Shown here piece after piece: positions 38,765 to 48,572 of a stretch of DNA of 64,000 nucleotides (its first letter is position 1; every line of letters begins with the position of its first letter). The stretch comes from Pasteurella canis (GTDB lineage: Bacteria; Pseudomonadota; Gammaproteobacteria; Enterobacterales; Pasteurellaceae), in NCBI RefSeq assembly GCF_900454865.1, contig NZ_UGTV01000015.1, forward strand, positions 1,302,001-1,366,000, in the 5' to 3' direction. The notes beneath the pieces were generated by a model, which ran no database searches, had not been told where the DNA came from, and worked only from the letters and a program-made list of their open reading frames with translations. A program made the position numbers and the translations under genes.

Positions 38765-39322
38765 TTAGAAATCCAATAATTCTTTTTCTTTATCTGCTAA
38801 TACTTCATCTACTTTTTTTACATAAGTGTCCGTGATTTTTTGAATCTCATCTTGTGCTTTACGTTCTTCATCTTCACTAATTTCTTTATCTTTCAATAAT
38901 GCTTTAATTTGATCATTCGCATCACGACGAACGTTACGTACAGCAATTTTACCTTGTTCTGCTTCACCTTTTACGATCTTAATTAAATCACGACGACGTT
39001 CCTCTGTTAATGGAGGTAATGGTACACGAATAGTCGTTCCTGCTGATGATGGATTTAAACCTAAATCAGACGTTAAAATCGCTTTTTCTACCGCACTAAT
39101 TAAACTACGATCAAATACAGTCACAGCCAATGTACGTGCATCTTCAGCAACGACGTTCGCTAATTGGCGTAACGGTGTTGGCGAACCATAATATTCTACT
39201 TGAATACCGTCAAGTAAACTTGGTTGTGCACGCCCGGTACGTACTTTAGAAATATGGTTTTTAAAGGTTTCTAAACTTTTTTCCATACGCGCTTGCGTAT
39301 CTTTTTTAATTTCATTAATCAC
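38765..39322 (-). CDS. frr: ribosome recycling factor
   Basis: With EF-G, splits post-termination ribosomes. The 185 residues are the standard length: a three-helix bundle with [20 protein letters not shown] at about 27-46, and the conserved [18 protein letters not shown]. It is 88 bases after pyrH, with its own terminator behind, as in the usual rpsB-tsf-pyrH-frr cluster. Confidence 0.97.
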   Translation of the reverse strand: MINEIKKDTQARMEKSLETFKNHISKVRTGRAQPSLLDGIQVEYYGSPTPLRQLANVVAEDARTLAVTVFDRSLISAVEKAILTSDLGLNPSSAGTTIRVPLPPLTEERRRDLIKIVKGEAEQGKIAVRNVRRDANDQIKALLKDKEISEDEERKAQDEIQKITDTYVKKVDEVLADKEKELLDF

Positions 39323-39410
39323 AAGAATTCCTTCTTTATAGTCAATAAATCTGAATTAATCACTTTGCTGTAAGTTTAATCTAAATTGATATAAAAATCA
39401 CGATAACATT

Positions 39411-40127
39411 TTAGTCACAAATTAATGTGCCTTCAACTTCTCCTAAAATAACACGACGCAATGCACCTGATTTCCCCATATTAAAGACACGAATTGGCAT
39501 ATTATGGTCACGTGCAAGAGTAAATGCAGCTAAATCCATCACTTGTAGTTCTTGTTCAATGACATCTGCATAATTGAGTTTATTATAAAGTACCGCATCA
39601 GGGTTTTTCGTTGGATCGCAATTATATACTCCATCAACTTTAGTCGCCTTTAATACAACATCAGCTTCAATTTCAATACCACGTAAACAAGCTGCTGAAT
39701 CTGTAGTAAAAAATGGGCTCCCAGTTCCTGCTGAAAAAATCACAACGCGTTTTTCGCGTAACATTTTGATCGCTTCAGACCAGTTATATGTATCACAAAT
39801 ACCATTTAATTGAAAAGCAGACATCAATTTTGCATTAACTTCTGCACGGTGCAATGCATCACGCATAGCAAGTCCATTCATCACTGTTGCCAGCATACCC
39901 ATATGGTCACCAACAACACGATTCATACCTGCTTTTGCGAGTTTTGCGCCACGGAACAAATTACCACCGCCAAGAACAACCCCAACTTCAACGCCCATTG
40001 CAACTAATTCTTTAATCTCTAATGCCATTCTATCTAAGATCGAAGGATCAATACCGAAACCTTCATCACCTTGTAATGCTTCACCACTGAGTTTTAATAA
40101 GATTCGTTTATAAATTGGTTGGCTCAT
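39411..40127 (-). CDS. pyrH: uridylate kinase
   Basis: Phosphorylates UMP to UDP; hexameric and feedback-regulated by UTP and GTP. The start is set at 40127 ([20 protein letters not shown]), 238 residues, with AGAGGT 5 bases upstream; a longer frame from 40181 has no family support. Amino-acid-kinase motifs [11 protein letters not shown] and [16 protein letters not shown] are present. An uptake signal (40175-40183) lies in its 5' region. A terminator after tsf (40240-40259) precedes it. Confidence 0.96.
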   Translation of the reverse strand: MSQPIYKRILLKLSGEALQGDEGFGIDPSILDRMALEIKELVAMGVEVGVVLGGGNLFRGAKLAKAGMNRVVGDHMGMLATVMNGLAMRDALHRAEVNAKLMSAFQLNGICDTYNWSEAIKMLREKRVVIFSAGTGSPFFTTDSAACLRGIEIEADVVLKATKVDGVYNCDPTKNPDAVLYNKLNYADVIEQELQVMDLAAFTLARDHNMPIRVFNMGKSGALRRVILGEVEGTLICD

Positions 40128-40239
40128 TTCGTACCTCTTTTTATTCTGTAAGCAACAAATTATCGTTATTTTTGACCGCACTTTGTATCAAGTTCTCAAA
40201 AGAGACGTCAGTGCTAATATCCATCTCTCCGATAAAGAA

Positions 40240-40259
40240 AAGGCGAGTTACCTCGCCTT
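40240..40259 (-). terminator. terminator of tsf
   Basis: AAGGCGAG (40240-40247) pairs with CTCGCCTT (40252-40259) around a 4-base loop. TTTTCTTT follows on the minus strand. It lies 11 bases after the tsf stop. Confidence 0.85.
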
Positions 40260-40269
40260 AATTTAGAAA

Positions 40270-41118
40270 TTAGATTTTTTGCATTGCGGCAACTTCTGCT
40301 GCGAAGTCAGATTCTACTTTCTCGATACCCTCACCTACTTCAAAACGAATGAAGTTAGTGACATCCGCACCATTTTCTTTTAAGAAGTCACCGACAGATT
40401 TAGACGGATCCATCACGAATGGTTGACCTGTTAATGAAACTTCACCAGTGAATTTCTTCATACGACCTTCAACCATTTTTTCTGCAATTTCACGTGGTTT
40501 ACCAGATTGCATAGCAATGTCAACTTGGATTTGACGCTCATGTTCAACAACATCAGCAGGAACATCAGATGGGTTAACATAGTCTGGACGGCTTGCTGCA
40601 ACATGCATTGCAACTTTTTTAAGTAATTCGTCGTCTGCGTTTTTACCTGCAACTAATACACCGATTTTAGCACCATGTAAGTATGAACCCAGAACATCGC
40701 CATCTAAGAATTGAACACGACGAATATTCATATTTTCACCGATTTTAGCAACTAATGCAGCACGTTTTTCCTCAAACTGTGCTTGAAGAGCTTCAATTGC
40801 TACACCTTTATTTGCTAATGCGAAATCAGCTACTTCATTTGCTAAACCTAAGAAACCTGCATCTTTCGCAACGAAGTCAGTTTCACAGTTCATTTCAACT
40901 AACACACCAAAACCTGCACCTACACGAGCAAGGATTACACCTTCTGCAGCTACACGGCCTGCTTTTTTAGCCGCTTTTGCTTGACCCGATTTACGCATGT
41001 TATCAATTGCCAATTCAATATCACCATTCGCTTCAACTAACGCTTTCTTACATTCCATCATACCCGCGCCAGTACGCTCACGAAGTTCTTTTACTAATGA
41101 TGCTGTGATTTCAGCCAT
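40270..41118 (-). CDS. tsf: translation elongation factor Ts
   Basis: Nucleotide exchange factor for EF-Tu. The 282 residues have the N-terminal UBA-like domain ([19 protein letters not shown]), the core [10 protein letters not shown] motif that contacts EF-Tu, and the C-terminal coiled region. It is downstream of rpsB, separated by 141 bases that contain a hairpin likely to reduce tsf transcription relative to rpsB. Confidence 0.97.
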   Translation of the reverse strand: MAEITASLVKELRERTGAGMMECKKALVEANGDIELAIDNMRKSGQAKAAKKAGRVAAEGVILARVGAGFGVLVEMNCETDFVAKDAGFLGLANEVADFALANKGVAIEALQAQFEEKRAALVAKIGENMNIRRVQFLDGDVLGSYLHGAKIGVLVAGKNADDELLKKVAMHVAASRPDYVNPSDVPADVVEHERQIQVDIAMQSGKPREIAEKMVEGRMKKFTGEVSLTGQPFVMDPSKSVGDFLKENGADVTNFIRFEVGEGIEKVESDFAAEVAAMQKI

Positions 41119-41173
41119 TTTTTAATCCTCTGTCCACTCTATTTCGTGCAAGTGTTTAAATGCACTTTGATAT

Positions 41174-41206
41174 AAAAAAGCAGGGAACTTAATCAAGCCC
41201 CCTGCT
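41174..41206 (-). terminator. terminator or attenuator between rpsB and tsf
   Basis: GCAGGG (41180-41185) pairs with CCCTGC (41200-41205); on the minus strand the stem is followed directly by TTTTTTATA. Because tsf lies beyond, it probably acts as a partial terminator. Confidence 0.75.
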
Positions 41207-41259
41207 AACCAATTAATCGTTGTGATTAATAATAAGGGCTTTCGCCTTATCTACTTGAA

Positions 41260-41982
41260 TTATTCAGATTCTGCAACAAAACTTTCTTCAGATACAGTAT
41301 TTTGATTGCGACCTTCTTTAACTGCCGCTGCTGCTGCTGAAAGATATAGTTGAATTGCACGTGCAGCATCATCGTTACCAGGGATAACGTAATCAACACC
41401 ATCTGGATCTGAGTTAGTATCAACGATAGCAAATACTGGAATACCTAAGTTATTTGCTTCTTTTACCGCGATGTGCTCGTGGTCTGCACCAATGACAAAT
41501 AATGCATCTGGTAAACCGCCCATCTCTTTGATACCACCAAGACTTAACTCAAGTTTCTCCATCTCACGAGTACGCATTAACGCTTCTTTTTTCGTTAATT
41601 TATCGAATGTACCATCTTGAGATTGAGTTTCTAAATCTTTTAAACGTCTAATTGATTGACGAACTGTTTTCCAGTTAGTCAACATACCACCTAACCAACG
41701 GTGGTTTACATAATATTGTTGACAGTCTAATGCTGCTGCTTTAACTGCTTCTGTTGCTGCACGTTTTGTACCAACGAATAAAATTTTACCGTTGTTACCT
41801 GCGATACGCGTTAACTCAACTAACGCATCATTGAACATAGGAACTGTTTTTTCTAAGTTAATGATGTGTACACCGTTGCGTGGTCCGAAAATGAATGGTT
41901 TCATTTTTGGATTCCAGTAACGAGTTTGGTGACCGAAGTGAACGCCAGCTTGTAGCATATCGCGCATTGAAACTTGTGCCAT
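41260..41982 (-). CDS. rpsB: 30S ribosomal protein S2
   Basis: Structural protein of the small subunit. I set the start at 41982 ([20 protein letters not shown]), 240 residues, with AAAGGA upstream; the frame from 42045 runs through the leader RNA. Typical segments are [31 protein letters not shown] and [18 protein letters not shown]. Transcription comes from the divergent region shared with the efflux operon, through a leader that may bind S2. Confidence 0.97.
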   Translation of the reverse strand: MAQVSMRDMLQAGVHFGHQTRYWNPKMKPFIFGPRNGVHIINLEKTVPMFNDALVELTRIAGNNGKILFVGTKRAATEAVKAAALDCQQYYVNHRWLGGMLTNWKTVRQSIRRLKDLETQSQDGTFDKLTKKEALMRTREMEKLELSLGGIKEMGGLPDALFVIGADHEHIAVKEANNLGIPVFAIVDTNSDPDGVDYVIPGNDDAARAIQLYLSAAAAAVKEGRNQNTVSEESFVAESE

Positions 41983-41989
41983 ATAATAT

Positions 41990-42060
41990 TTTCCTTTAAA
42001 TTGGGGTTTAGCCTCCACATACCAAGTAAATCGACCGTTTGGCACCCCGATTTACCCTGA
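41990..42060 (-). promoter_or_regulatory. candidate S2-binding leader (t44-type) of rpsB
   Basis: The rpsB 5' region on the minus strand can form nested helices: GGGGT (42048-42044) with ACCCC (42007-42003), and inside it CCAA (42042-42039) with TTGG (42025-42022). A conserved-looking GUGGAGGCUAAACCCC stretch follows. Autoregulation of rpsB by S2 through its leader is established in enterobacteria. I identify this from position and pairing only, without a covariance model. Confidence 0.45.
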
Positions 42061-42170
42061 AGATATGTGTGTGATGTCTAAGTTAAAAATTAAATGTGAA
42101 TGTTATTTTTTAAAAGTCAAAATAACGGGGTGCTTTATACCATAAAGAGCGGTCAAATTCTAGCAATTTT

Positions 42171-42199
42171 TTCACTTCAAACTCAATTTATGTTATAAT
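42171..42199 (+). promoter_or_regulatory. sigma-70 promoter of the efflux operon
   Basis: TTCACT (42171-42176), a 17-base spacer and a perfect TATAAT (42194-42199), about 40 bases before the ATG at 42241. The rpsB promoter runs the other way from the same gap. Confidence 0.7.
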
Positions 42200-42240
42200 T
42201 CCCAGCACATTACATATCTTTATGTTATAAGGGGATCGTA

Positions 42241-43203
42241 ATGAAAAAAATAAGCTTTCTACTCGTAATTATTGCTATTGGTATTGGTTTCTACTGGCAC
42301 CAATATCATCAAAAAATTGAGCCAACTAAATTTGCCCATTCAAATGGGCGTCTAGAATTTTCTCGCTTAGACATTGCAAGTTTATATGCAGGAAAAATTG
42401 ATCAGGTTTTTGTCACTGAAGGCGAATATGTGACAAAAGATACTTTACTTGTTAGTCTTTCCTCTGACACTCTCCAAGCACAAGTGGATACTGCCGAAGC
42501 AAGAAAATTGCAAACACAACAAGTAGTTAAACGTACGCTAGCACAAATTGAAGCACAACAGCAACAACTCAAAACCGCACAACTTGATCTTGATAATGCA
42601 ACACAATTGCGGCATAACAAATTAATCTCACAAACAGAACTAGAAAAACGACTCGCATTACGTGATGTAGCAAAAGCAAATTTACATGCTTTAGAAATTG
42701 CTACAACAGAAGCAGAAGCTGCTGTTGCACAAGCGAATGCACAACTCGTACAAGTCAAATCAATGCTAAATGATTTACAAATTAAAGCACCAAAAGCAGG
42801 GCGAGTTGAATATAAGTTAGTCGATAATGGTCATGTTATCCCTGCAGGACATAAAGTTGTCAGCCTACTCGATTTAACTGATGCGAGTATGAATATATTT
42901 CTCCCCGCACCAATCGTCAATCAAATTCCACTCAATACCGAAGCTCGTATTGTATTTGATGGACTAGATGCAGTTTTTCCTGCAAGAGTAACTTATGTCG
43001 CCGCAGAAGCACAATTCACACCTAAATTTGTTGAAACAGATACTGAGCGTGAAAAATTGATGTTTAAAGTCAAATTACAAATTCCCGATGATATTGCACA
43101 ACAATACGCCAATTATCTAAAAGGCGGTATGACAGGTAATGGTTTCGTCCGTATCAACACTACTGACTGGACGCCTGAACTCCAAATTAAGCTACCAAAA
43201 TAA
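42241..43203 (+). CDS. HlyD-family periplasmic adaptor of an ABC efflux system (YhiI-like)
   Basis: A membrane fusion protein of 320 residues that bridges the ABC exporter and the outer-membrane channel. It has an N-terminal membrane anchor (about 5-20, no lipobox), a lipoyl half (FSRLDIASLYAGKIDQVFVTEGEYVTKDTLLV), a long coiled-coil hairpin (about 85-175, QVVKRTLAQIEAQQQQLK), the second lipoyl half (IKAPKAGRVEYKLVDNG) and a beta-barrel domain. It is the first of four closely spaced genes that form a complete pump. The AAGGGG ribosome-binding site is near the ATG. Confidence 0.88.
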   Translation: MKKISFLLVIIAIGIGFYWHQYHQKIEPTKFAHSNGRLEFSRLDIASLYAGKIDQVFVTEGEYVTKDTLLVSLSSDTLQAQVDTAEARKLQTQQVVKRTLAQIEAQQQQLKTAQLDLDNATQLRHNKLISQTELEKRLALRDVAKANLHALEIATTEAEAAVAQANAQLVQVKSMLNDLQIKAPKAGRVEYKLVDNGHVIPAGHKVVSLLDLTDASMNIFLPAPIVNQIPLNTEARIVFDGLDAVFPARVTYVAAEAQFTPKFVETDTEREKLMFKVKLQIPDDIAQQYANYLKGGMTGNGFVRINTTDWTPELQIKLPK

Positions 43204-43218
43204 CAATAGAGGTACGCA

Positions 43219-45951
43219 ATGGATGCTATTCGTTTGGTGAATGTATCACATTCTTACCAAAAAATGACGGCACTTGATCGTGTGTCCCTGAGTCTGCCGA
43301 TAGGATGCACTGTTGGGTTAATCGGACCTGATGGCGTTGGAAAATCAACATTATTGTCTTTGATTGCTGGAGTGAAGATCATTCAACAAGGGCATATTGA
43401 GGTCTTTGGTTTAAATCAAGCAAATAAGACTGAACGTGAATCTTTACTGAAACGAATCGCATTTATGCCTCAAGGTTTGGGTAAAAATCTTTATCCAACT
43501 CTTTCTGTTTATGAAAATATCGAATTTCATGCACGTCTTTTTGGCTTAAATACACAGCAACGCCAGATACGTATTACACGCTTATTACATGCTACAGGCT
43601 TATCTCCTTTTGCACAGCGTGCTGCGGGCAAACTTTCTGGAGGAATGAAACAAAAGCTAAGTTTATGCTGTGCATTAGTTCATGATCCCGAACTATTAAT
43701 TTTAGATGAGCCAACTACGGGAGTTGATCCATTATCACGCCGCCAGTTTTGGACATTAGTCAATGAGTTACGTAGTGAAAATCAAGATATGACTATCATT
43801 GTCGCGACTGCTTATATCGAAGAAGCTGAACAATTTGAATATTTAATCGCAATGGATGCTGGACAAATTCTACTTCACGCACCAACACAACAGGTGCTAA
43901 AAGCAACACAAGCAAATAATCTTGAACAAGCCTATATCAAATTACTACCAGAGTCTAAACAAACACACTGGGATTCGAGTCAAATCCCACCTTTTTTACC
44001 AGATCCTACCCAGCCATTTGCGATTGAAGCAGAAGGATTAACCAAAGTTTTTGGTGATTTTACTGCGGTAGATAACGTCAGCTTCCACATTCCGCAGGGT
44101 GAAATTTTTGGCTTTTTAGGCTCAAATGGATGTGGTAAAAGTACGACAATGAAGATGTTAACTGGATTATTAGATGCTACGGCAGGAAGTGCAACATTAT
44201 TAGGTAACCCTATTGATTCAGGTGATATGCAGACACGCAAACAAGTAGGGTATATGTCACAAGCATTCTCACTTTATGAAGAGTTAACATTACGCCAAAA
44301 TCTTATCTTACACGCTAGATTATATGAACTTGAAGGTGAAAAAGGACGAAAAGCAGTTAGCCAAGCATTAACTCAATTTCAGCTAGATGATATTGCCGAT
44401 AGCTTACCTAGCGAATTATCACTAGGTATCCGTCAACGTTTACAACTTGCTGCAGCATGTTTACACCACCCTAAAGTACTTATTCTTGATGAACCTACTT
44501 CAGGTGTTGACCCTGCTGCACGTGATATGTTTTGGCAATACTTAGTCCAACTATCTCGATCAGAAAAAATGACTATTTTTGTCTCTACTCATTTCATGAA
44601 TGAGGCGCAACGTTGTGACCGTATATCGTTAATGCATAAGGGGAAAGTCTTAGCGGTAGGTACTCCCGAACAATTATGTCAACAACGTAATGCAAAAACT
44701 TTAGAGCAAGCATTTATCAGCTTTTTAGCAGAACAAACTGCTGAACCAATATCACTACAAGTTACGCTAAACCAGCCTGTCACAGAGCAATTGAACAAGC
44801 GTCCAGCAGCTCTTGCACCTAATCCTGTGTTATCTTGGTTGAGTAATATCTGGACATTTGCACTACGTGAAAGTAAAGAAATTCTGCGAGATCGTATCCG
44901 CTTAGTCTTCGCAATTTTAGGTCCTATTCTTTTACTTTTTACTGGTAGCTGGGGAATTTCGTTTGATACGAATGAACTAAGCTTTAGTGTACTCGATCAA
45001 GATCAAAGTTATGAAAGTCGTCAACTTATTGAACAGTTTAGTGGTTCAGCTTATTTCAAAGCTCTTACACCACTTAAAGCGCGGTCGAATTTAAATGAAT
45101 TTTTGAAGTCTGGAAAAGCAAGATTACTGATTGAAATCCCGCCAAATTTTGGACGCGATCTCTTACAACAACGTAAACCAGAAATCGCTTTCTATGTTGA
45201 TGGTTCTATGCCTTTTACAGGCGAAAATATGGTAGCTCATATACAACAAATTCTGTTCCAATATCAAAAACAACTTTATCAACAAAATGGCATCATCTTA
45301 CCTCAAATAGCTAATCTTGAAGTTAGATTTATGTATAACCAAACTTTCCGTAGTGTTAATGCTATTTCACCAGGATTAATCATGGTTACATTAATGTTAA
45401 TCCCCTCTATGATGACAGCACTTGCTGTTGTACGTGAAAAAGAAATCGGTTCTATTACGAATCTCTATAGTTCCCCTGCCAGTGTTTTGCAATATGTTCT
45501 TGGTAAACAGCTCCCTTATATTTTTTTAGCTATGTTGAACTATTTAATGCTCGTTTCACTCGTAATTTGGGTCATCAAAGTCCCACTAACAGGATCTTTC
45601 TGGGCAATGAGCTTAGGGGCATTTTGTCTCATATTAGCCGCAACAGCTTTTGGTTTACTTATTTCTGCTTTTGTTAAATCTCAAGTTGCAGCTATTTTTG
45701 CTACGGCTATTATTACTGTCATCCCAACGATTAACTTTTCAGGTTTACTTTACCCCCGCTCAACAATCACTGGCATTGGTTATTGGATGGGAGTAGGTTT
45801 TCCAACTAGTTGGTATCACTTAATTAGCTTGGGTGCTTTTACGAAAGGTTTAGGTTTTAGTAGTTTTTTCGATTTATATCTCATACTACTACTCTTTTTT
45901 ATAACTTATTTAGCAATCACTTGCCTGCTTTTAAAAAAACAGGAGAAGTAA
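43219..45951 (+). CDS. rbbA: fused ABC transporter with two ATPase domains and a permease (RbbA-like)
   Basis: A 910-residue polypeptide, almost the same length as E. coli RbbA/YhiH (about 911). Domain 1 is an ATPase with Walker A GPDGVGKST (36-44), signature LSGGMKQ near 139 and Walker B LLILDEPTTGVDP. Domain 2 has Walker A GSNGCGKST near 302-310, Walker B VLILDEPTSGVDP and a degenerate signature LSLGIRQ near 400. The C-terminal ABC2-type membrane part (about 545-905) has one N-terminal helix, a large periplasmic loop and five further helices. RbbA in E. coli was also described as ribosome-associated; the transporter context here argues for export. One base separates it from the next gene. 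Confidence 0.88.
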   Translation: MDAIRLVNVSHSYQKMTALDRVSLSLPIGCTVGLIGPDGVGKSTLLSLIAGVKIIQQGHIEVFGLNQANKTERESLLKRIAFMPQGLGKNLYPTLSVYENIEFHARLFGLNTQQRQIRITRLLHATGLSPFAQRAAGKLSGGMKQKLSLCCALVHDPELLILDEPTTGVDPLSRRQFWTLVNELRSENQDMTIIVATAYIEEAEQFEYLIAMDAGQILLHAPTQQVLKATQANNLEQAYIKLLPESKQTHWDSSQIPPFLPDPTQPFAIEAEGLTKVFGDFTAVDNVSFHIPQGEIFGFLGSNGCGKSTTMKMLTGLLDATAGSATLLGNPIDSGDMQTRKQVGYMSQAFSLYEELTLRQNLILHARLYELEGEKGRKAVSQALTQFQLDDIADSLPSELSLGIRQRLQLAAACLHHPKVLILDEPTSGVDPAARDMFWQYLVQLSRSEKMTIFVSTHFMNEAQRCDRISLMHKGKVLAVGTPEQLCQQRNAKTLEQAFISFLAEQTAEPISLQVTLNQPVTEQLNKRPAALAPNPVLSWLSNIWTFALRESKEILRDRIRLVFAILGPILLLFTGSWGISFDTNELSFSVLDQDQSYESRQLIEQFSGSAYFKALTPLKARSNLNEFLKSGKARLLIEIPPNFGRDLLQQRKPEIAFYVDGSMPFTGENMVAHIQQILFQYQKQLYQQNGIILPQIANLEVRFMYNQTFRSVNAISPGLIMVTLMLIPSMMTALAVVREKEIGSITNLYSSPASVLQYVLGKQLPYIFLAMLNYLMLVSLVIWVIKVPLTGSFWAMSLGAFCLILAATAFGLLISAFVKSQVAAIFATAIITVIPTINFSGLLYPRSTITGIGYWMGVGFPTSWYHLISLGAFTKGLGFSSFFDLYLILLLFFITYLAITCLLLKKQEK

Positions 45952-45952
45952 C

Positions 45953-47077
45953 ATGCAACAATGGATAAAAAATGTTTATTTCTTATGTGGCAAAGAAATT
46001 CGTAGCTTTTTTAGTGACTTCACACTACTTATCCTTGTCATCATGATGTTTACTGTCACAATTTACTCAATTGCCAAAGGTATTACAACTGAAGTAAAAA
46101 ATGCTTCAGTGGCTATTTTAAATGAAGATCGCAGCGCGCTTTCTTTTCATATTCAAGATGCGATGTTACCACCGCAATTTAATAAAGTTGTTGAAATCAA
46201 ACCACAACAAATAGATACGGCTATGGACAATGGTGAGTATATTTTTGTACTAACTATCCCAGCCAATTTCACTGCCGATTTACTCGCGAACAAACAACCT
46301 GAACTACAACTATTAGTTGATGCAACAGCCATGTCACAGGCGGCCGTAGGTGCCAGCTATTTACAACAAATCATCAGACAACAAATTGTTGAGTATCTAA
46401 ATAAAACACCAATAGACTATGACCTCATCACGCCTAAAATAAATGTCTTATTTAATAGTAATTTAAAAACAGAATGGTACATGCCAGTGACTCAAATCAC
46501 TGGTAATTCAACATTACTGACATTAATTCTTGTGGGCGCTGCTGTTATTCGCGAAAGAGAGCATGGCACTATTGAACATTTATTAGTGATGCCTGTAAGT
46601 GCCAGTGAAATTGTTATTTCAAAAATTTTAGCTAATGGACTTATCATCCTTATTGCCGCATTTCTTTCTTTATATTTTGTTGTGCATAAATTCATTGATG
46701 TCCCCATTAATGGATCTATTGGATTATTTATTGCAACTGAAGCAGTATTCCTTTCTTCAATGGCGGGGCTCGGTATTTATCTCGCTACACATGCTCCAAC
46801 AATGCCACAATTTAGCCTACTCTGTTTACCTGTATATATCGTCCTTTATTTACTTTCTGGCAGTTTATCACCATTAGAAAATATGCCACTACTGGTGCAA
46901 TATATAATGCAACTTTCCCCCTTAACTCAATTTATTGCGATTGGTCAAGATGTGCTGTTTCGGGGAGCGGGTATGAATGTAATCTGGCCACGTGTTTTGA
47001 TCATTACATTGATGGGAGCATTATTTATTCTCATCGCTATTTTACGTTTTAGAATTATGCTAGCTCGCCAAAACTAA
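45953..47077 (+). CDS. yhhJ: ABC-2 type permease (YhhJ-like)
   Basis: A 374-residue inner-membrane permease with an N-terminal helix (about 22-42), a periplasmic loop (about 43-175) and five to six C-terminal helices (about 178-370) including the amphipathic REREHGTIEHLLVMPVSASEI segment typical of ABC-2 permeases. It likely forms a heterodimer with the permease half of the preceding RbbA-like protein, which brings both ATPase domains. Its length equals that of E. coli YhhJ to within a residue or so. Confidence 0.88.
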   Translation: MQQWIKNVYFLCGKEIRSFFSDFTLLILVIMMFTVTIYSIAKGITTEVKNASVAILNEDRSALSFHIQDAMLPPQFNKVVEIKPQQIDTAMDNGEYIFVLTIPANFTADLLANKQPELQLLVDATAMSQAAVGASYLQQIIRQQIVEYLNKTPIDYDLITPKINVLFNSNLKTEWYMPVTQITGNSTLLTLILVGAAVIREREHGTIEHLLVMPVSASEIVISKILANGLIILIAAFLSLYFVVHKFIDVPINGSIGLFIATEAVFLSSMAGLGIYLATHAPTMPQFSLLCLPVYIVLYLLSGSLSPLENMPLLVQYIMQLSPLTQFIAIGQDVLFRGAGMNVIWPRVLIITLMGALFILIAILRFRIMLARQN

Positions 47078-47088
47078 GGAAAAACACT

Positions 47089-48480
47089 ATGCAAAAAACA
47101 CTTATTACACTTATTTTGAGCGTATTGTTAACAAGCTGTCAAAATACAAACATTGATTTGCCATCGCAGATCACATTACCAGCAAAATACACTCAAGAAA
47201 CTATCCATTCTGGTCAACAAGCTATACAACAATGGTGGGAAAGTTGGCGTGATCCTCAACTGACAGATTTAATTCAACGAGGATTAGCACATAACCACGA
47301 TATTGCAATTGCACAAAGTAAACTAACTGAAGCGCAAGCGATTGCTCAACTAGCACGTGCCTCATTATTTCCTAAATTAGCAGCAACTGGTAATTTGGGG
47401 AAAGCACATATAGATATTGAGCAGTTTAATATGCGCCCCCAAAATAGTATGGGTGGTGTCAGTATGGCTTGGGAACCTGATATCTTTGGACAAAAACAGA
47501 GCGACTCTGACGCGGCTCAAGCCGCAGTAGCGGCATCACAACAACAAGTTTATGGCAGTCAAATGCTAATTACTAGCGAAATTGCACATTACTATTTGAA
47601 AGCCCTACATACAGTAAAACAGCAATTGTTGTTACAACGTACACTAGACACGCTACAAGATTTACAACGTTATCTCAAAGGGCGTTTCAATGCTGGGCAA
47701 GTGACAGCCTACGAACTTGACGAAGTAACTAGTCAACTACAAGCAATCATGGCAAAGAATGCGACGTTACAAGCACAGCTAGAAGCATACCAACGTGCAA
47801 TTGCCGTCTTGATTGGTGCTGTTCCTCAAACATTTAGCTTAAATTTAGCAAAAATGAGAAAAGTAGATGTACTGGCACACCTACCACCACCTCCTCAAGG
47901 TGGACGCCCCAGTGACTTATTAGCCCAACGCCCTGATATCCAAGCACAAGCAGAAAATGTCAAGATATGGGCAGCCAAATTGGCTAGTGCGAAAGCTGAC
48001 TTATTACCTCGCTTTAATATTCAATTTTTATGGCAAACAGGACATATTGAGTTAGATAGTAATTTACCTCATTTAAATACATGGCAAAATCTCATTAGTG
48101 CGGGGATCCAAGTACCTATTTTTACGGCTGGACGCATAAAAGCTAATATTAAAGCGGCTGATGCACGACTGCAACAAGCCTTACTTCAATATGATCAAAC
48201 TTTACTGAAAGCACTAGCAGAAGTCGATAGTAGCTATCAATTACAATTTGCCCTCAATCGTCAATCTTATTTATTAACACAAGCTCTAACGGCTAAACAA
48301 CGACAAAGTGCAGATAGCCAAAAACTATTTCAATATGCTGAGCAAACTTTTGATCGCACATTACAAACAAAATTAGATCAATTACTTCTTGAGGAAAAAG
48401 TATTAGATAACCAACTGGCTAAAGCTACCAACTTAATTTCTTTATATAAAGCGATTGGTTTAGGCTGGCAAGCACAATAA
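47089..48480 (+). CDS. TolC/NodT-family outer-membrane efflux lipoprotein
   Basis: A 463-residue outer-membrane channel subunit. The signal peptide ends in lipobox LTSC, so Cys17 is acylated. Two repeats of the outer-membrane-efflux-protein fold follow, with the NodT-type motif QWWESWRDPQLTDLIQRGLAHNHDI (about 43-67), ISAGIQVPIFTAGRIKANIKAADA (about 337-360) and RPDIQAQAENV. It completes the pump begun by the HlyD-like gene; in E. coli the yhiI-rbbA-yhhJ genes have no dedicated channel. It is 11 bases after the permease gene and followed by a terminator. Confidence 0.9.
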   Translation: MQKTLITLILSVLLTSCQNTNIDLPSQITLPAKYTQETIHSGQQAIQQWWESWRDPQLTDLIQRGLAHNHDIAIAQSKLTEAQAIAQLARASLFPKLAATGNLGKAHIDIEQFNMRPQNSMGGVSMAWEPDIFGQKQSDSDAAQAAVAASQQQVYGSQMLITSEIAHYYLKALHTVKQQLLLQRTLDTLQDLQRYLKGRFNAGQVTAYELDEVTSQLQAIMAKNATLQAQLEAYQRAIAVLIGAVPQTFSLNLAKMRKVDVLAHLPPPPQGGRPSDLLAQRPDIQAQAENVKIWAAKLASAKADLLPRFNIQFLWQTGHIELDSNLPHLNTWQNLISAGIQVPIFTAGRIKANIKAADARLQQALLQYDQTLLKALAEVDSSYQLQFALNRQSYLLTQALTAKQRQSADSQKLFQYAEQTFDRTLQTKLDQLLLEEKVLDNQLAKATNLISLYKAIGLGWQAQ

Positions 48481-48530
48481 TGCTTGATTTTAAAAAGTTT
48501 GTTAAAATAACCGCACTTTAAAACAATAAA

Positions 48531-48555
48531 AAAGCCTAGTCAAACACTAGGCTTT
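48531..48555. terminator. bidirectional terminator between the efflux operon and ppiD
   Basis: AAAGCCTAGT (48531-48540) pairs with ACTAGGCTTT (48546-48555) around a 5-base loop, with A/T-rich flanks. It serves two convergent genes. An uptake signal lies just before it (48510-48518). Confidence 0.85.
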
Positions 48556-48572
48556 CAAATCTGCTGTAATCA

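Noticed and set aside
42130-42160. TTGACC...TATAAA as rpsB promoter
   Set aside because: The spacer is only 11 bases; no alternative pair with 16-18 bases is convincing, so I list no rpsB promoter.
43219-45951. RbbA-like protein as an artefactual gene fusion
   Set aside because: The domain order and length equal those of E. coli RbbA, so it is a natural fusion.
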